Below, one piece after another: positions 1 through 11,599 of a stretch of 64,000 nt of DNA (positions within the stretch are counted from its first letter, which is position 1; every line of letters starts with the position of its first letter). The position numbers were made by a program, and so were the translations under genes. Origin of the DNA: Simmondsia chinensis (lineage: Eukaryota > Streptophyta > Magnoliopsida > Caryophyllales > Simmondsiaceae); the NCBI GenBank assembly GCA_018398585.1, contig JAGTTD010000018.1, positions 4,905,501 through 4,969,500 of the forward strand, read 5' to 3'. A model generated the notes under the pieces. The model had not been told where the DNA came from. It worked only from the letters and a program-made list of their open reading frames with translations, and made no database searches.

Positions 1-1290
1 TTTGTTCCTATGGTGAAATTGAAATTTAGTTAATGACATAGTTTGTGACGATATAATTGTTGGAATCGGTATCCTGAAAACCCAATTATTTGGTTAATTA
101 AATAAGATTATTTTATTTAGTTAATGTTTGCTTTTTTACGAGTCAATATTACAGTTGATTGTTTTCTAAAACGTTCCATGATATGGACATAGTCCAAGAT
201 GACATGTCAAGTTTGGTTTAAGTGGCCAATGAGATTACGCCATAGATAGGCTTAAATTAAATTAGTGATATGTTAAAAAAGTATGTTAGTAGCTGGTGAT
301 AAGTTTGGATAACTTGTCCGATAAGACTATAATATGATATTTTAGATGACTTGTCTTGTTTATGTGGATAGGAATCCAAAAGTATTATATTGATGTTTGC
401 TTTATTTGTTTGTTAAGAGTGTGATGTGGTCATCGTAAATACAAATGTGAACAAATATGTAAGAGGGACTCACCGCATCAGGAAGTGAATGTAAATTTCA
501 GACCGCACGTTTTTGACTTCAACCACTCACCTTTTCTGAGAAAAGGAGGTGATGCTTTTGGTATATCCAACTTCGTTTGTTAAACACGTGGATTCCGCTT
601 TTGCTGTAATTAAAGAGAGTTTTTATAATTTTTTCATGGATTTTTTGATATATATGATGACATAACATTAAAGGGATATTGACCTAATTCAGGTGGTAGT
701 TATAGTGACGGAGCAACGCCCACAAACACCTTTCCTTATACACTTAAAAGTCAAGAACTGCGGTGGAGGCAAACACAAGAGCTCAGCGGTCCACTTATAA
801 ACCCGAGTCAATCAGATTTTTAAGCCTGGCACCCTTGACTTATAATAATTGGAATGAGTTAGAATATGACAAGATTTAGGTGGAGTAAGCCATATTTGGG
901 TCATTGGATGAGAACCAACACAATCAAGGTCAAGACTTAGCCATCAAAGCCCTTAAACAATGGTGCAAATCTAAGTTAGCTTGACTTATTAAGTAATGGC
1001 AGTAGTGTTAAGACCAATGCAATCAAGGTCAAGCCTTGGCCTTCAAAGCCATAAACTCAAGCCTCAATTCTCAACGCATCAATTCTGGGAACACATTAAA
1101 ACAAAGAGTTCATACTTGAAGCAGGAAGAACAATATTGCTCTAAAGAAGCAAGTGGAGCAAGATCTATGCTAAGCTAAACTAAGTTAAGTTACACTACTC
1201 CTAGGTAAAAAGCATAAGTATGCTATAAAGAAACTTGAAAGAGTTTGTATGAGTGGTGTTGGACACTTTAGAACCACAATAGTGTCTCCT
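1..1290. other. no recognisable gene or element
   Basis: I see no coding region, RNA gene or element boundary that I can support here. The stretch is moderately AT-rich. The only open frame of any size (996-1178) has no recognisable motif and unremarkable composition. It is probably old repeat-derived DNA. Confidence 0.4.
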
Positions 1291-2127
1291 ATTTATAGAA
1301 AAACGAAATAACTACCGCTCCCTAATTTCGTATCATTTTCTTTCCATGTTGCCCTTAAAGCTTCTTTGGCGTTTGAATGGGTAGTGAACATGCCCCTGAT
1401 ATGGTATGCTCTAGCGTCTTTCCGGAAGTCCACGTTCGCTTTTTCAGCGAGAGTCCCTTCTTGATGCCCCACGTTCTGTTGGATAAGCTTGAATCCCATG
1501 CATCTGAAATTACGCTCCAAGTAATTGCCTCGAGCTTGGAAACCACATGTCTTGCAGCTATCTAGGAAGTCCCTTGAGCATGAACTCCTCTTAACCCCTC
1601 AAAAATCTCGAGCCTCGAGTGGCTTATACCTTTGTCAAGGTTTTAAACTCCTCAAGCAGTTGGGCTCAAGATGCTGTTACCTTAACAACTAAAGGCCTTA
1701 CCTTCCTTGAGGACAACCTCACATGACAAGCACGTGGCACTTTGCTCAAAACCGCATTGTCCTAACTCCCTCAAGTTTGGGGTGTAAACAAATGCCCCTC
1801 TTTTAGCCATTGGTAAAATTTCCAATGGGTAAAAAATCTGCTTAATCTGACCCCCAACGGCTACAAGAAACTCAAGAGAACATTGTTTGACGTTTTTACT
1901 TTCCTTCGTTCCCACGTGTCTATAAATAAGACAGTTAAAGCCTTGAATCTTCATTTTTTTTTTCTACTCTATGCTCTCTGTTTGCTGTAATCAAGCGCTC
2001 AAAAACACTTGCTCTTTGCTTTTGATTTCTTCATCCTCCATTGCTAATTTGCTCTTTGTATCTTGAGATTCTTCAATCCACCAAGAAGTGGCTCAAATCT
2101 CTTGTGTTGTCTCTACCCCCATTCCTC
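1291..2127. other. unassigned, probably retroelement-derived
   Basis: Short open frames exist on both strands, but none has a recognisable domain. Around 1780-1800 the plus strand reads like the untranslated part of a plant LTR element, but no LTR partner or primer-binding site could be found, so the assignment is weak. Confidence 0.25.
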
Positions 2128-2694
2128 AGGCTGATAGCTCTATTAAACAGTTGCTATATCTTGTTCAATCAATTGTTTCAATGGTCTCTGATAAGCTTAA
2201 AAACCTTGTTGATTTTAGTATCATCAAAGAGGATCTTTCTTAAATGTCTGAAACCAACAAACAATTATCCTTAGGTTAGCCTTCCATTTCACCTTGAAAA
2301 GCCCCCTGACATGTTTTAGCTTCCCATGTCTGTGTTTGTGGGTTTCTTTAAAAAACCACGCACCAGCAATGATCTTCCTCCAAATGAATTGGGTGGACAA
2401 CCTTTTGTTAGGCTGATAGTTCTATTGAATAAATGCTATATCTTGCTCAATCGATTGTTTTAATGGTCTTTGATAGGCTTCAGAACCATGTTGATCTTAG
2501 TATCATCAAAGAGGATCTTTCTTGGATGTTCAAAACCAACAAGCAGTGTACCCTTAGGTTGGCCTTCCATTTCACCGTGAAAAGCCCCCTGACATGTTTT
2601 AGCTTTCCCCTGCCTGTGTTTGTGGGTTTCTTTAAAAAAACCACGCACCAGCAAAGATCTTCCTCCAAATGAATTGGGTGGACAATCTTTTGCA
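2128..2694. repeat. direct tandem duplication of ~283 bp (two copies)
   Basis: Copy 1 (2128-2409) and copy 2 (2410-2694) align almost end to end. Shared landmarks are the start AGGCTGATAG, the internal phrase ATCATCAAAGAGGATCTTTC and the end AATTGGGTGGACAA. Several substitutions separate them, so the duplication is not recent. In one plus frame copy 2 reads for about 79 codons (2433-2672) while copy 1 carries stops. The unit was possibly coding once, but I recognise no domain. Confidence 0.75.
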
Positions 2695-3499
2695 ACGCAT
2701 GAATTGGGTGCACAACCATCTAACGCACCCAAAGGTAGACAGCGTCTCAGTTCACTTATTGAGGTGGACGTTATCCTTGCCTTGTTAGCGCAGGTCTACA
2801 CCGCGATGGCCTACAAGGCATATGTAGGCAACTCTTCCCATAATCCCTGGTATATGTGACTCTAACCATATAACCTCGTTTTGAACCTCAAAAATTTCCT
2901 TAAGAAATCTAATGCATGCACTGAGTAACATCACGTATTCCCTTAAGGACCTACAAAGTCTCACCTCATGATCCGTCAAAAATTCCTCTAACAAGGTAAG
3001 CAAGCCTTTCCCCCAAATTTTGGAATACCTTTAAGTCCTTAAGGGAGTACTAAAAAAGATAACTCTAGTTCCTTTAAATTTCTCAAGAATTCCCTAAAGT
3101 TTAAAAATAGGAGAACCTAAACAGACAATAGCAAGAGTTTTGGGAACCCTTCTAGGAGAGGCCAGCTTCATGACCAATATTTGAATGGGGCTATCATCCA
3201 TTTATCATCCACAAGGGCATCCACAGAAAAGTACTTAGTTAAAACTAGGACTTAACTCCTCTAATGTCGTATAGAATCTTTTTGGCCGTGCAAGTAACTT
3301 GTATTGTTTTGTACTTGCCATGTACTCCTAGAAATCATTAATGAAATACACATTTTGTTGAACATGCCACTCAATTTGGTAGTTCTTTTTTATTCATTTT
3401 TTCCCTTTTACTTAAGGATCATTGAATTGATCCTCAAGACACTGTTATTCAGACTAGACCCATAATTTAGGGAATCTAAATTTCAGAATTTCTTTATTA
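2695..3499. other. no recognisable gene
   Basis: No coding region is supported. The stretch lies downstream (minus-strand sense) of the Gypsy pol remnant and may be that element's untranslated 3' part or LTR. No second LTR copy was found in the window to prove it. Confidence 0.3.
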
Positions 3500-4310
3500 G
3501 AATCCCAAATCAAAGGAAAATATTACTTAAGGAACCTTCCATTAATAGCCCTTGGGTAAGTTCTCCTATCTAAGTCCTACAGTAAGTAAACATTTCCTTC
3601 TAATACCTTAATGACTCTAAAAGAGCCCTCCCAATTTGGGAATCATTTCCCAAAGACACGATGTTTCTGGCCAATGAGTAAATACCACTTTTTAGACTAA
3701 GTCCCCCTAATCAAAGGACCTAGGTTTGACCTTCTTGTTGTAGGCTTCGGCCACCCTGTTCTTTTGCGTTTCTAGTTTATTAAGGGCGTCAAGACTAACT
3801 TAGTCTAAGCCAGTTAATTCGTCTATTATAACCTGCTCATATTTAAGTTCAGAAAACCTTCCTTGATGAGCCAACCTAATAGATTGAACTGTGACTTCCA
3901 TTGGGAGTACAACATCATGGCCATACATTAGATGGAAGGAGGCTATCCCAGTTGCATCACGTTTGGACGTTCTATAAGCCCAAAAGGTATTAAGTAGCAT
4001 TTCATGCCACTTTCTGGAATTGTCCTCAATCATTTTCTCAATATTGGCCTTTAGAATCTTATTAGTAGACTCTGCCTTGCCATTTGCTTGAGCATAATAT
4101 GGGCTTGAGTTCAAGATTTCAATGTTGAAACTCTTGGTAAACTCCTTAACTTTTAGCTCCATTGAGCACTTTAGCTTAATCCATAGTTATGGTTTTTGGG
4201 ATTCCAAACCTATATAGGATATATTCCTTGATAAAATCAATCACATCTTGCTGATTGATATTCCTATATGGGTTAGCCTATACCCATTTTGTAAAATATG
4301 CGTTATCAAA
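3500..4310 (-). pseudogene. Ty3/Gypsy pol remnant: integrase core and C-terminal tail
   Basis: Reading the minus strand from about 4310 downward gives integrase phrases typical of plant Ty3/Gypsy pol: a YFTKWV-like motif, then QQDVIDFIKEYILYRFGIP, then NSSPYYAQANGKAESTNK, then YRTSKRDATG and YGHDVVLPMEV. Below 3800, in shifted frames, the usual C-terminal phrases appear (AEAYNKKVKPR, then a degenerate GDLVWK region). In a live element this enzyme joins retrotransposon cDNA to host DNA. Here stops and frameshifts interrupt it, and no protease, reverse transcriptase or LTR accompanies it. At its upper edge it passes directly into hAT transposase sequence on the same strand. Confidence 0.8.
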
Positions 4311-4314
4311 AGTT

Positions 4315-5950
4315 CGATTTTATTTTTCATAAAAAAAATTTGCAAACAATTGCAAACCCGTAAGTTTACAAGAGGGATCCAAAATAGTGGCAAAACAATA
4401 AGTAAGAGGTAGTTCAAAATAATATTTAGCAAATTTTACCTTCATTGCGGCAACCGAGGCCTCCAACACGGAGTTGGATTGGTTATCTACTATCCAAGCA
4501 ACAATACCTACCAATCTAGATATTGCTTGTGGCATGGTAGGATAATAAAAACCAGAAAAAAAAAAAAAGTGTCATAGCATCTCTAAACATACTAAAAAAT
4601 TTACATATTTCGCTAATTGTATCCAAATTTACTGTGTCTAAATTAAAAGACCTAAGATCTGAACGACTGTCCTTTACAAATTCAATTAATATATCTTTAT
4701 AAGGTAGTAATCTTTCTAACATGTCTACTGTGATGACCATCTATTTTGTGTACCTAATTTAAATAGTTTATATTGAATACCATGCGTGTCGTAAAGATTT
4801 CTAAATCTTTTTCTTCTAGTTTCGGATGATTTGGTTGCTATAATAAATTCTCTTAAACACACAAGAGAAGTTTGTATTAGGTCTAAACCATCAGTTACCA
4901 TTAAATGCAAAATATGGCATATGCAACGTAAGTGAAAGCATTTCCCACCTAACATTGGTCTCATGTGCCTAATTAATTATTTAACGGATGCGTTGTTGTT
5001 TATAGCATTGTCGAAAGTAATGCTAAATCGTGGCATGCTTCCATAATGGCACCCATGATTATCTCAGCAGTGTGGGGATAATCTAGATGGCAAAAATGAA
5101 TTATTCTTTTTTGCATAATGAAGGAGGAATTGATCCAGTGTGTTGTTATACACATGAAAGGCACACCAGGTTCGTCCTCCACATGTCGGACGTCAATGAG
5201 AACAAGCTCGTGTTCACCCTAAAAATGTCTGCAAGCCCATTCTTCATTCTAAAAAATTCTTTAAATGCCTCCTTGAAAGTGTTCCGAGGAACCCTTACGG
5301 CGGCGAGGTTTAACGCATTTTGGCAATACCGAATGAATCTAGGGTCTTCACCGGTGTTAAATGGCTTTTTAACCCCAATATCATATTTTACTAATTCTCG
5401 TCTATTATTTTCTTGAGAAAACCTAAAGCTAGCAAGCGCACCAGTCATTTGCTGTACTAAATGTTGTTGGGATCTATCTGGGTTTAGTCCAGGGTGGCTT
5501 TTCACTAGGTGTCTTTTTAACGTGCCTGTCCCACCATCATGTGAATGACTAAAAACTTTAGGGGGGTTGCATAATTTACAGTAGGCTTTATTAAATGCCT
5601 GATCTAGTGTGAAGTGCTTCTACACCTCACTAGTATTATGCTTACTACTAGTGGTGTCCTGGGTTTCAGTCTCGATGCTGGTGGGTGTGGGTTCTTCTTC
5701 GAATTGTGAAGTTTGAGCATCCCCCGATTCTGGTAGATCTTGGTCGTGGTAGTACTAATCTTGCTCCTCCTAATTTAAAGTGTCTGTGTAGGGAGGAGAC
5801 GGACCGGTTTCTAAAAATGTTCATTCCTGAGTATTAAGTTCGATAACTCTACCCATCCTAGGAATTTTAGGTGGTCGTGAAGAGCTTGAACTAGATTTAC
5901 CGGCTCCAAATAAAGATGAATTGTGTGCTATGGTAGTATTGTTGGTTATT
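4315..5950 (-). pseudogene. hAT-superfamily transposase, decayed (BED finger plus central domain)
   Basis: On the minus strand a BED-type zinc finger appears first (about 5510-5610): HFTLDQ, then AYCKLCN, then a His pair in LKRHLVKSH. It is followed by IRYCQNALNLAAVRVPRNTF, LTSDMW, a CHILHLMVTDGL motif (about 4900), NRWSSQ and LDPSCKL (about 4380). This order matches plant hAT proteins of the RICESLEEPER/zinc-finger-BED type, which cut and paste DNA using a DDE-type RNase H fold. The C-terminal dimerisation region is missing because the sequence runs into Gypsy integrase near 4315. Stops and frameshifts are frequent, so no protein is made. The element's 5' end is probably near 6345, where the minus strand starts TAGAGGTGGCC. 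Confidence 0.8.
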
Positions 5951-6345
5951 AATTAAAAAATGCAACTAAGATTGCAAGTTCAGTAAATAAAAATAACAAA
6001 CAAATAAAATTTCGATACTAAATTTACTGAAGTAAAAACTAAAATTTGAACTTCAAAAAATTTAGAGCAAGAGAAGAAAGAATTGGATGGAGAGATTGTT
6101 GTGGTGAAATGAGAATTTTGGATTAGTATTTATAGGGAAAAAATTATTTATTTATTTTTATTTTAAAATTGTGGGGGAGCAACGTATAGTCGTTTGGGGG
6201 CCACTGCCCCCCCCCCCCCCCCCAAAAAAAAACGGCTATATCAACATAGCCGTTGGGGGGGCGACCTGGGCCCGAGCTGAGGTCCCCCTCTTTTGGGGCC
6301 CCGAAACCCAGCCCGGGTGGCCTGGCCCTCTGGCCACCTCTACTT
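5951..6345 (-). mobile_element. 5' terminal region of the hAT remnant
   Basis: This is the untranslated leader side of the hAT element. It contains a C-run at about 6207-6222 and GC-rich subterminal repeats. On the minus strand it begins TAGAGGTGGCCAGAGGGCC, which resembles plant hAT termini. The opposite terminus was not found, so no target-site duplication can be given. Confidence 0.55.
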
Positions 6346-6354
6346 GTATCTACT

Positions 6355-6925
6355 TTAAATTATTTAAAAGGAACTCCAGTCCCACTATTAAGTGGATGCC
6401 AGAAGGCTTTTGGAGGATCACATATAGTAGAATATGCTTTAGCATGTTCACGATCTAGTGTAAAATGTTCCCATACATCTACAGTTCTACGTCTATTACT
6501 GCTACTAGTGGTGTGAGTTTGATTTTCATCGTTGGTGAGTGTGGGTTCGGGTTTAGAACATCCCGCACCACCCGATTCACAGATGTTTGTGTAGGGAGGT
6601 GACGGAACGTGCTTTAAAAAATACATTCCACCAGATGATGATGAAATTTGAACTTCTACAAGTTTTTACGAGTATAACACAATTGAAACTTCGAACTTGA
6701 GAGATTGAGAGCAAAGAATTGATTGTTAGAGAAGTGAGAATTGGTAATTGTTGTGTGATGAAATGAAAAAAAATTTGGTTACGAATGTGCCTAACGGTTC
6801 AAAATTGAGCCGTTGGGCACTGTTAGAGGGGCAAAAGCCCCCCAATGGCTCAATATTGAGCTGCTAACGGGCTGGCCCAAGCCCCGGCACAAACGAACCG
6901 GCCCGGCCCGGCGGCCATCTCTAGC
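6355..6925 (-). pseudogene. second hAT remnant: 5' terminus and N-terminal BED-finger fragment
   Basis: The minus strand encodes VWEHFTLD and ICDPPKAFWHPLNSGTG (about 6375-6460), clearly related to the BED region of the neighbouring hAT copy. One of the finger cysteines appears to be lost. Upstream, about 6781-6925 has paired AACGGCTC/GAGCCGTT-like subterminal repeats and ends (minus-strand start) near AGAGATGGCCGCCGGGCC, a hAT-like terminus. The coding part stops abruptly just beside the first element's end near 6345, as expected if one inserted into or replaced the other. Confidence 0.65.
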
Positions 6926-7002
6926 ACGCTTCATTAGTACCATAAAAAAATAAAAAATAAAACTCATTTTTTATTTTTTTATTTTCCTCAATTTCTTTAT
7001 CC

Positions 7003-7530
7003 TAGGGGTGTAAACGAGCCAAGCCAAGGCGAGCATCCCCTTGTTCGAGCTCGAGCTTGATAAGTCTTATCGAGCTTAAGCTCGAGTTTGCGCTGAGCTT
7101 TTATCGAGCTTTCAAACCCCTTGCCCGAGCTCGGTTTGTTGAGATTTTGTTGTGTTCGAAGCTTGTCTCGGCTCATTAAACTAATCGAGCCAATTCGAGC
7201 TCCTTATCGAGCGAAATCGAGCTCATAACCAGCCCGAAATTATTATCGAGTCGAGCTTCCTATCAAATTGAATTATTCGAGTTACTATCGAGCTATTATC
7301 GAACTATTTTGAAGTTAATATTAACTGCTAATGAACCCTTAACAAGTTCTTAAAGAGCTTTTAACAAGCTCTTAACGAGCTCTTATCGAACTATTCATGA
7401 ACATTAACGAGTTAAGCACTCCCTTGTTCGAACTCAGCTTGTCATGCTTGTTGAGCCTACTTGAACTCGTATCGAGCCCCAATAACAAGCACGAATGAGC
7501 CATAATCGATTTCAAAAACTATTAGTTTAT
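7003..7530. mobile_element. non-autonomous hAT-like element remnant with GAGCT subterminal repeats
   Basis: It starts with AGGGGTGTAAACGAGCC and continues with dozens of GAGCT/CGAGCTCGA/TCGAGCT motifs to about 7530. This is the look of the subterminal region of a common class of plant non-autonomous hAT elements. No coding sequence and no clear second terminus were found. Confidence 0.5.
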
Positions 7531-7864
7531 TGAACATTCAATTTGTTTACTCCCGTACCTTTTGCATTTCCAATTGAGAAACATAATCAGCGGTGGAAAT
7601 TGTTAGCATTTTTCTAGTATGAAAAAAATTATACCAAAAAAAAAAATCAAGTGATCTCTAGTTTATTGACTTTTTGAAAATTGTAAATTATAGATATAAG
7701 TTAACCCAAAAATCTAAAATCCATATCCAAATAATTAGGGTAAACAATGCGAAAATGATAAGTTTGAATATATTTGATCCGTGAAAATTCAAAATTATTA
7801 AAGTACATATAAATGTTAGAACACAAGGGTAATAAAACAAAAAATAATTGGGCTTTGTGTGCCA
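7531..7864. other. no recognisable gene
   Basis: AT-rich sequence without a supported feature. Confidence 0.4.
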
Positions 7865-8850
7865 CATAGAATTGAAATTGGATTGTAGAATTGCAATTCC
7901 AATTCCAATTTTGATGGAATTGGAATTATAATGGAGTTGAAATTCCATTTTTGGTTCATCAAATGAATTAGAGGTCAGAATTATAATTACGGAATGATTC
8001 GAATCATCGAGGATTTTCGGTCAATTGAGTTGGAGTATTTCGAGTTTTAACTCAACTATTATTGGATTTTGGTTGGAATGGCTCAAATTGTATTCAAGTT
8101 ATTATGGTCGGAGCGATTCAGTTTGAGTTCGGCTTATTCAATTTTTGAGTCAAATCGGGTCGAGTATCGATTGGATTATTTGGTGTTCAAGTTACCTCAG
8201 ATTTTCTGTTAATGGGGTTAGGTGTTTTCACGATTCAGGTTAGTTTTAATTGGGTTTGAGTTCATTTAGGTTATTTCAAGCTTGAGTCATCTTAGCTCTG
8301 GGACAAATGAGTTGTATCATTTCAAATTTCAAATTATCTTTGGCTAAGTTTGAGATAGGTCTAGTCATTTTAGGGGCGGGTCATATTAAGATTGGGGTCA
8401 ATTTGGTCGAATCAATTTCACTTCGGCTCAACTTGTTTACATAATATTCAAGTCGATTAGTTTCATTTTTTGCATTTTAGTCATCTCGAGTTTTGGGTCA
8501 ATCGGGTGGGGTCACTTCGGACTTTGAGCTAAGAAAATTTCGATCATTTCAAGTTCAACTCATTAGAGTTGGGAGATTTCAAGGTTTGGGTCAAATTTTA
8601 AGTTATGTCTAGGTCTTTGGATTTTAAATCATTTTAGATTTGAGTCAACCAAGTTGGGTCATTTTGGGTTTTAAGTTAATAGAGTTAATATGGAACTATA
8701 GTTCCTTACCCCTACTCTAAGGAATTGGAAAGTATGATTTTCAGTTAAAATCTAATTCCATAGAATTGAGTAGTGAAATTGCAATTCCTATTCCAACAGG
8801 CAAACCAAACAACAGAATTGGAATTCTAGGCTCCAATTCCAGCCTCAGCC
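7865..8850. mobile_element. DNA-element remnant bounded by inverted GGAATTGCAATTCC-rich ends
   Basis: The left side (about 7875-7960) and right side (about 8715-8845) carry inverted versions of the same phrases, such as GAATTGCAATTCC and GGAATTGGAATT, with shared 'TTTGGTT...' context. Between them are many degenerate copies of phrases like GGGTCATTTCGAGTTT and TCAAATCGGGTCGAG. No transposase is present. The inverted edges suggest a non-autonomous cut-and-paste element, but the superfamily is not certain. Confidence 0.45.
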
Positions 8851-9435
8851 TTGGGGAAATACGAAACAGGTATCAATTTTAGTCACCGGTTCCAAGGCGT
8901 GTAGCGAACCACTTTCTTTAAGACTTACTTCGTTAGTACCGAAATAATTTCAGAGATATAATGAAACCCAAATACAAAATTAAAGTAAGAGCATACAGAG
9001 GAAAGATGACCGAGGATTTTAACAAGGGAGAGAACATATTGTTTTTTCAAGTACTTTGTAAAGCGACAACGGTGGCTATTTATAGAGTTTGACGTGTCTC
9101 TTAGGAAGATACACATCACCCATACTTATCTTCAAACAAGGGACACATCCCCTTAAAATTATTAAATTAATTTCATAAAGATTCACAAAAAATCGCATAA
9201 GGTATTGACCATAATTGTCCTATGTATCGACACACAAGCTCTGTGTGTCAAAACTTAGACCCAGTTTCTGGGTTCTGTAATGTGTGTTGACACTCATATT
9301 CCCGGGTGTTTTTCTGCAAGATTGTGAGCCAACACACACACGACATGTGTCGACACATACCATAATCAAACCAACTACACATTATACAAATCCGAAACAC
9401 TTTATTAAGTACTTTATTTTAAAAATACATCAACA
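8851..9435 (-). repeat. LTR-like copy A of a short retroelement
   Basis: This is a diverged copy of 9705-10240 in the same orientation. Shared landmarks are GGTATCAAT, AAGGCGTGTAGCGAACCAC, the GAGAGGAAAGAT(G/A)ACCGAG region, CTATTTATAG (a TATA-like box on the minus strand) and several TGTGTCGACACA-type palindromes. Reading the minus strand it begins TGTTGATG. Its far edge at about 8850 lacks the TCTAACA end seen in copy B. Confidence 0.55.
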
Positions 9436-9704
9436 ATGAAACTATTGACCCACAATTTTAATGTGGAAACCATCTTCTCATAATGCTGAATCAAATGTAA
9501 GGGAAAGGAGTAATTATTGTTGAAATAGAATACAAATATAGCTACACATAAACGATGATTAATAATTCAACATGTTAACTCACATGGCTCTCTTATGCTT
9601 CTTTCACTTTGAAAGTTATTATATAACATAGGTCACCCATTACGGTTCCATAAACTCAAAAATATGTGGATAATTAGTATCGATTTGTAATCAATTTATA
9701 ACAT

Positions 9705-10240
9705 TGTTAGAAAAATCTTACAAAACGGGTATCAATAAACAATCTCTATCTTCAAGGCGTGTAGCGAACCACTATCCTTAAAACTTATTGCATGGATAAT
9801 GAAATAGTCTCGGGAATACAATGAAAACTAATAACCAATGTGAGATAGAGTGTAGAGAGGAAAGATAACCGAGATGTGAACAAGAGAATGATCTTTTCAA
9901 TATAATTTTTTCAAGTACTTTCAAAAAGGATGGTGGGATCTATTTATAGAAAATCAAGTGCCCCTTTGAAGGGACTCATCCCTTCCAAAGGGTCAGTTCA
10001 ACCTCCAAAAATAACCCTTTAACCGTGTAAAAAAAACTATTAAAGTTGCCTTGTGTGTTGAAACTGAGTGTCAACACATAGGGTTGTGTGTCGACACACA
10101 AACCTACACATGGGGTTCTGCAGAGTTGTGTGTCGATACAGTCAGCACATGTGTCGACACACATAATACTCAAATGAAATACATTGTAAACAAGTCTGAA
10201 ACATAGTATTAAGCATTTTATTTTGAAAATACACCAACGA
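9705..10240 (-). repeat. LTR-like copy B of a short retroelement
   Basis: The plus strand starts TGTTAGAAAAATC (9705) and the copy ends near CACCAACGA (10240). It carries the same ordered landmarks as copy A, including three or four TGTGTCGACACA-like palindromes between 10050 and 10165. Substitutions and indels are numerous, so the pair is old. Confidence 0.55.
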
Positions 10241-10292
10241 ACATCACTATGGAATTGACAAAATAGACATGAGAGTTTAAAAGAAAAGAAAA

Positions 10293-10454
10293 TAGAAAAA
10301 TAGAGTCAACAACAACAACAACAACAAACCCAGTGCCTCCAAGTGCTCCCACTTAAGCAGGGTCTGGGGGTAGATGTACACATCCTTCCCCCTTCAGGGG
10401 GCTACCTTGAAGAGAGGTTGTTTCCGAGAAGAAAATACTATAGAAAAATAGAGT
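10293..10454 (-). mobile_element. very short RTE-LINE 3' tail insertion with 14-bp target duplication
   Basis: On the minus strand this is the 3' end of an RTE-type LINE: GTACATCTACCCCCAGACC, then GGCACTGGGTTTGTTGTTG, ending in a TTG repeat. It corresponds to the end of the LINE at 49352-52325. It is flanked by identical 14-bp copies of TAGAAAAATAGAGT (10293-10306 and 10441-10454), showing a real retrotransposition event of a strongly 5'-truncated copy of ~134 bp. Confidence 0.8.
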
Positions 10455-10963
10455 GAAGAAAGGAAAAAAAAAAAGGAAACTGCTGGAGCAAAAAAGAGAA
10501 GAAAATGAAGATGAAAATATGGGAGAATAAAAAAAAAATCCATGGAAGATCCATAGGTGGAAATTTCTAAAAACCATTGAAAAATTGTGCTTCTAAATTA
10601 CTTTCTTAGTTTTTTTGGAAAAAAAATTATATTTCTCAGCAATCCCCTAATTTAAGCATCGGTTAACCGTAACCAAAATAATGGAAATTGTGAACTATTG
10701 TCGTTATTGAAAAAAACTGGTTTTAGGTAATTTGGATCGATTGTGTCAGTTAAGTACTGACCAAAAAAATACACACAAATTTGCACATAAGTTTCAAAAC
10801 GGAACATAAACAAATACTTGATACATGTGCATAGCGATTAAAAGAAGTTCAAATATCTTTCTTTAATTTTTTATTTGACAAAAATATAAACTATTTAGTA
10901 TTAAGTACATAAAATATAAGTACTGAAGTTCCAAAAAAAAATAGAAACATATATATTTGAATC
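10455..10963. other. AT-rich stretch, no gene seen
   Basis: Low-complexity and AT-rich sequence next to the Copia 5' LTR. No feature is supported apart from the homopolymer-rich tract just after 10460. Confidence 0.4.
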
Positions 10964-11418
10964 TATTGTAAATATTGGATATTTGTTTGGTAAAAATTTT
11001 AGAGTTGCGTTTGGATATTATTAAATATTATAGAAAATTAAAAATTTATATAAAATACCTATTTACGTATATATACATATACATATATATAAATATGTAT
11101 TTGTACAAAACATGACAAGTGTCACAATATTAGTCACCCTTGGATGACTCACCCATACCCCCTTTTGTATATATGTAACTCACACACACAACACAGAAGA
11201 AAAAAAAAAAAAAAGAAAGAAGGAAAAAGGAAAGAAAAGAAAAGGAAAGAAAAGAAAAGGAAGGGAAGAAGAGAAAAAAAAACACAAGAGAGAAGAAAAA
11301 TTATAAATAAAATAATCTCGTTCTGATATAAAATACCTGTCATTTTTCTTTAGTTATATTTGGGTTTGTTTTTCTATTTTCTTTTTATAGAGTATAATAT
11401 CTCTATAGTTTTATAGCA
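10964..11418 (+). repeat. 5' LTR of Copia element 1
   Basis: This 455-bp repeat matches the split 3' LTR (16004-16303 plus 42893-43056). It starts TATTGTAAATATTGG, where the 3' LTR has TGTTG, so the terminal TG has mutated, and it ends TTTTATAGCA. It includes a purine-rich A/G tract at about 11200-11290 and a second conserved block, AATAATCTCGTTCTGATATA. The flanking 5 bp are GAATC upstream and AAATC after the 3' LTR, a near-perfect target duplication. Confidence 0.85.
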
Positions 11419-11599
11419 CGTTATCAGCGCGAGTCTCTAACCAGCTGATTGTTTTATATTCGAGGTAAGTTTTTATTTCCTAATATTTGGGATTTATAAT
11501 TTTACTAACCTAAAGTTTACTACTTTTGATATATCTGGCAAAAAATTATTTGCCTTGGACCCTTAATGTTAAGGTTCACCCTGATGTTGTGAATCTCGG

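Larger units (their letters stand above)
8851..10240 (-). mobile_element. short non-autonomous LTR element (TRIM-like), minus orientation
   Basis: Two LTR-like repeats of ~535-585 bp flank only ~270 bp of internal DNA (9436-9704). On the minus strand each has a TATA-like box followed by a leader-like region. Copy B ends TTTTTCTAACA, much like the Copia LTRs at 44100 and 47427, which end TTGTTCTAACA. No gag or pol is present. I could not identify a convincing primer-binding site or polypurine tract, so the TRIM label is provisional. Two independent solo LTRs side by side would look similar. Confidence 0.5.

Noticed and set aside
996..1178. 60-codon plus-strand frame
   Set aside because: No motif, no supporting context, and a length expected by chance.
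11144..11326. Lys/Glu-rich 60-codon frame and its Phe/Leu-rich antisense
   Set aside because: Translation of the A/G-rich tract of the Copia 1 LTR; low complexity.
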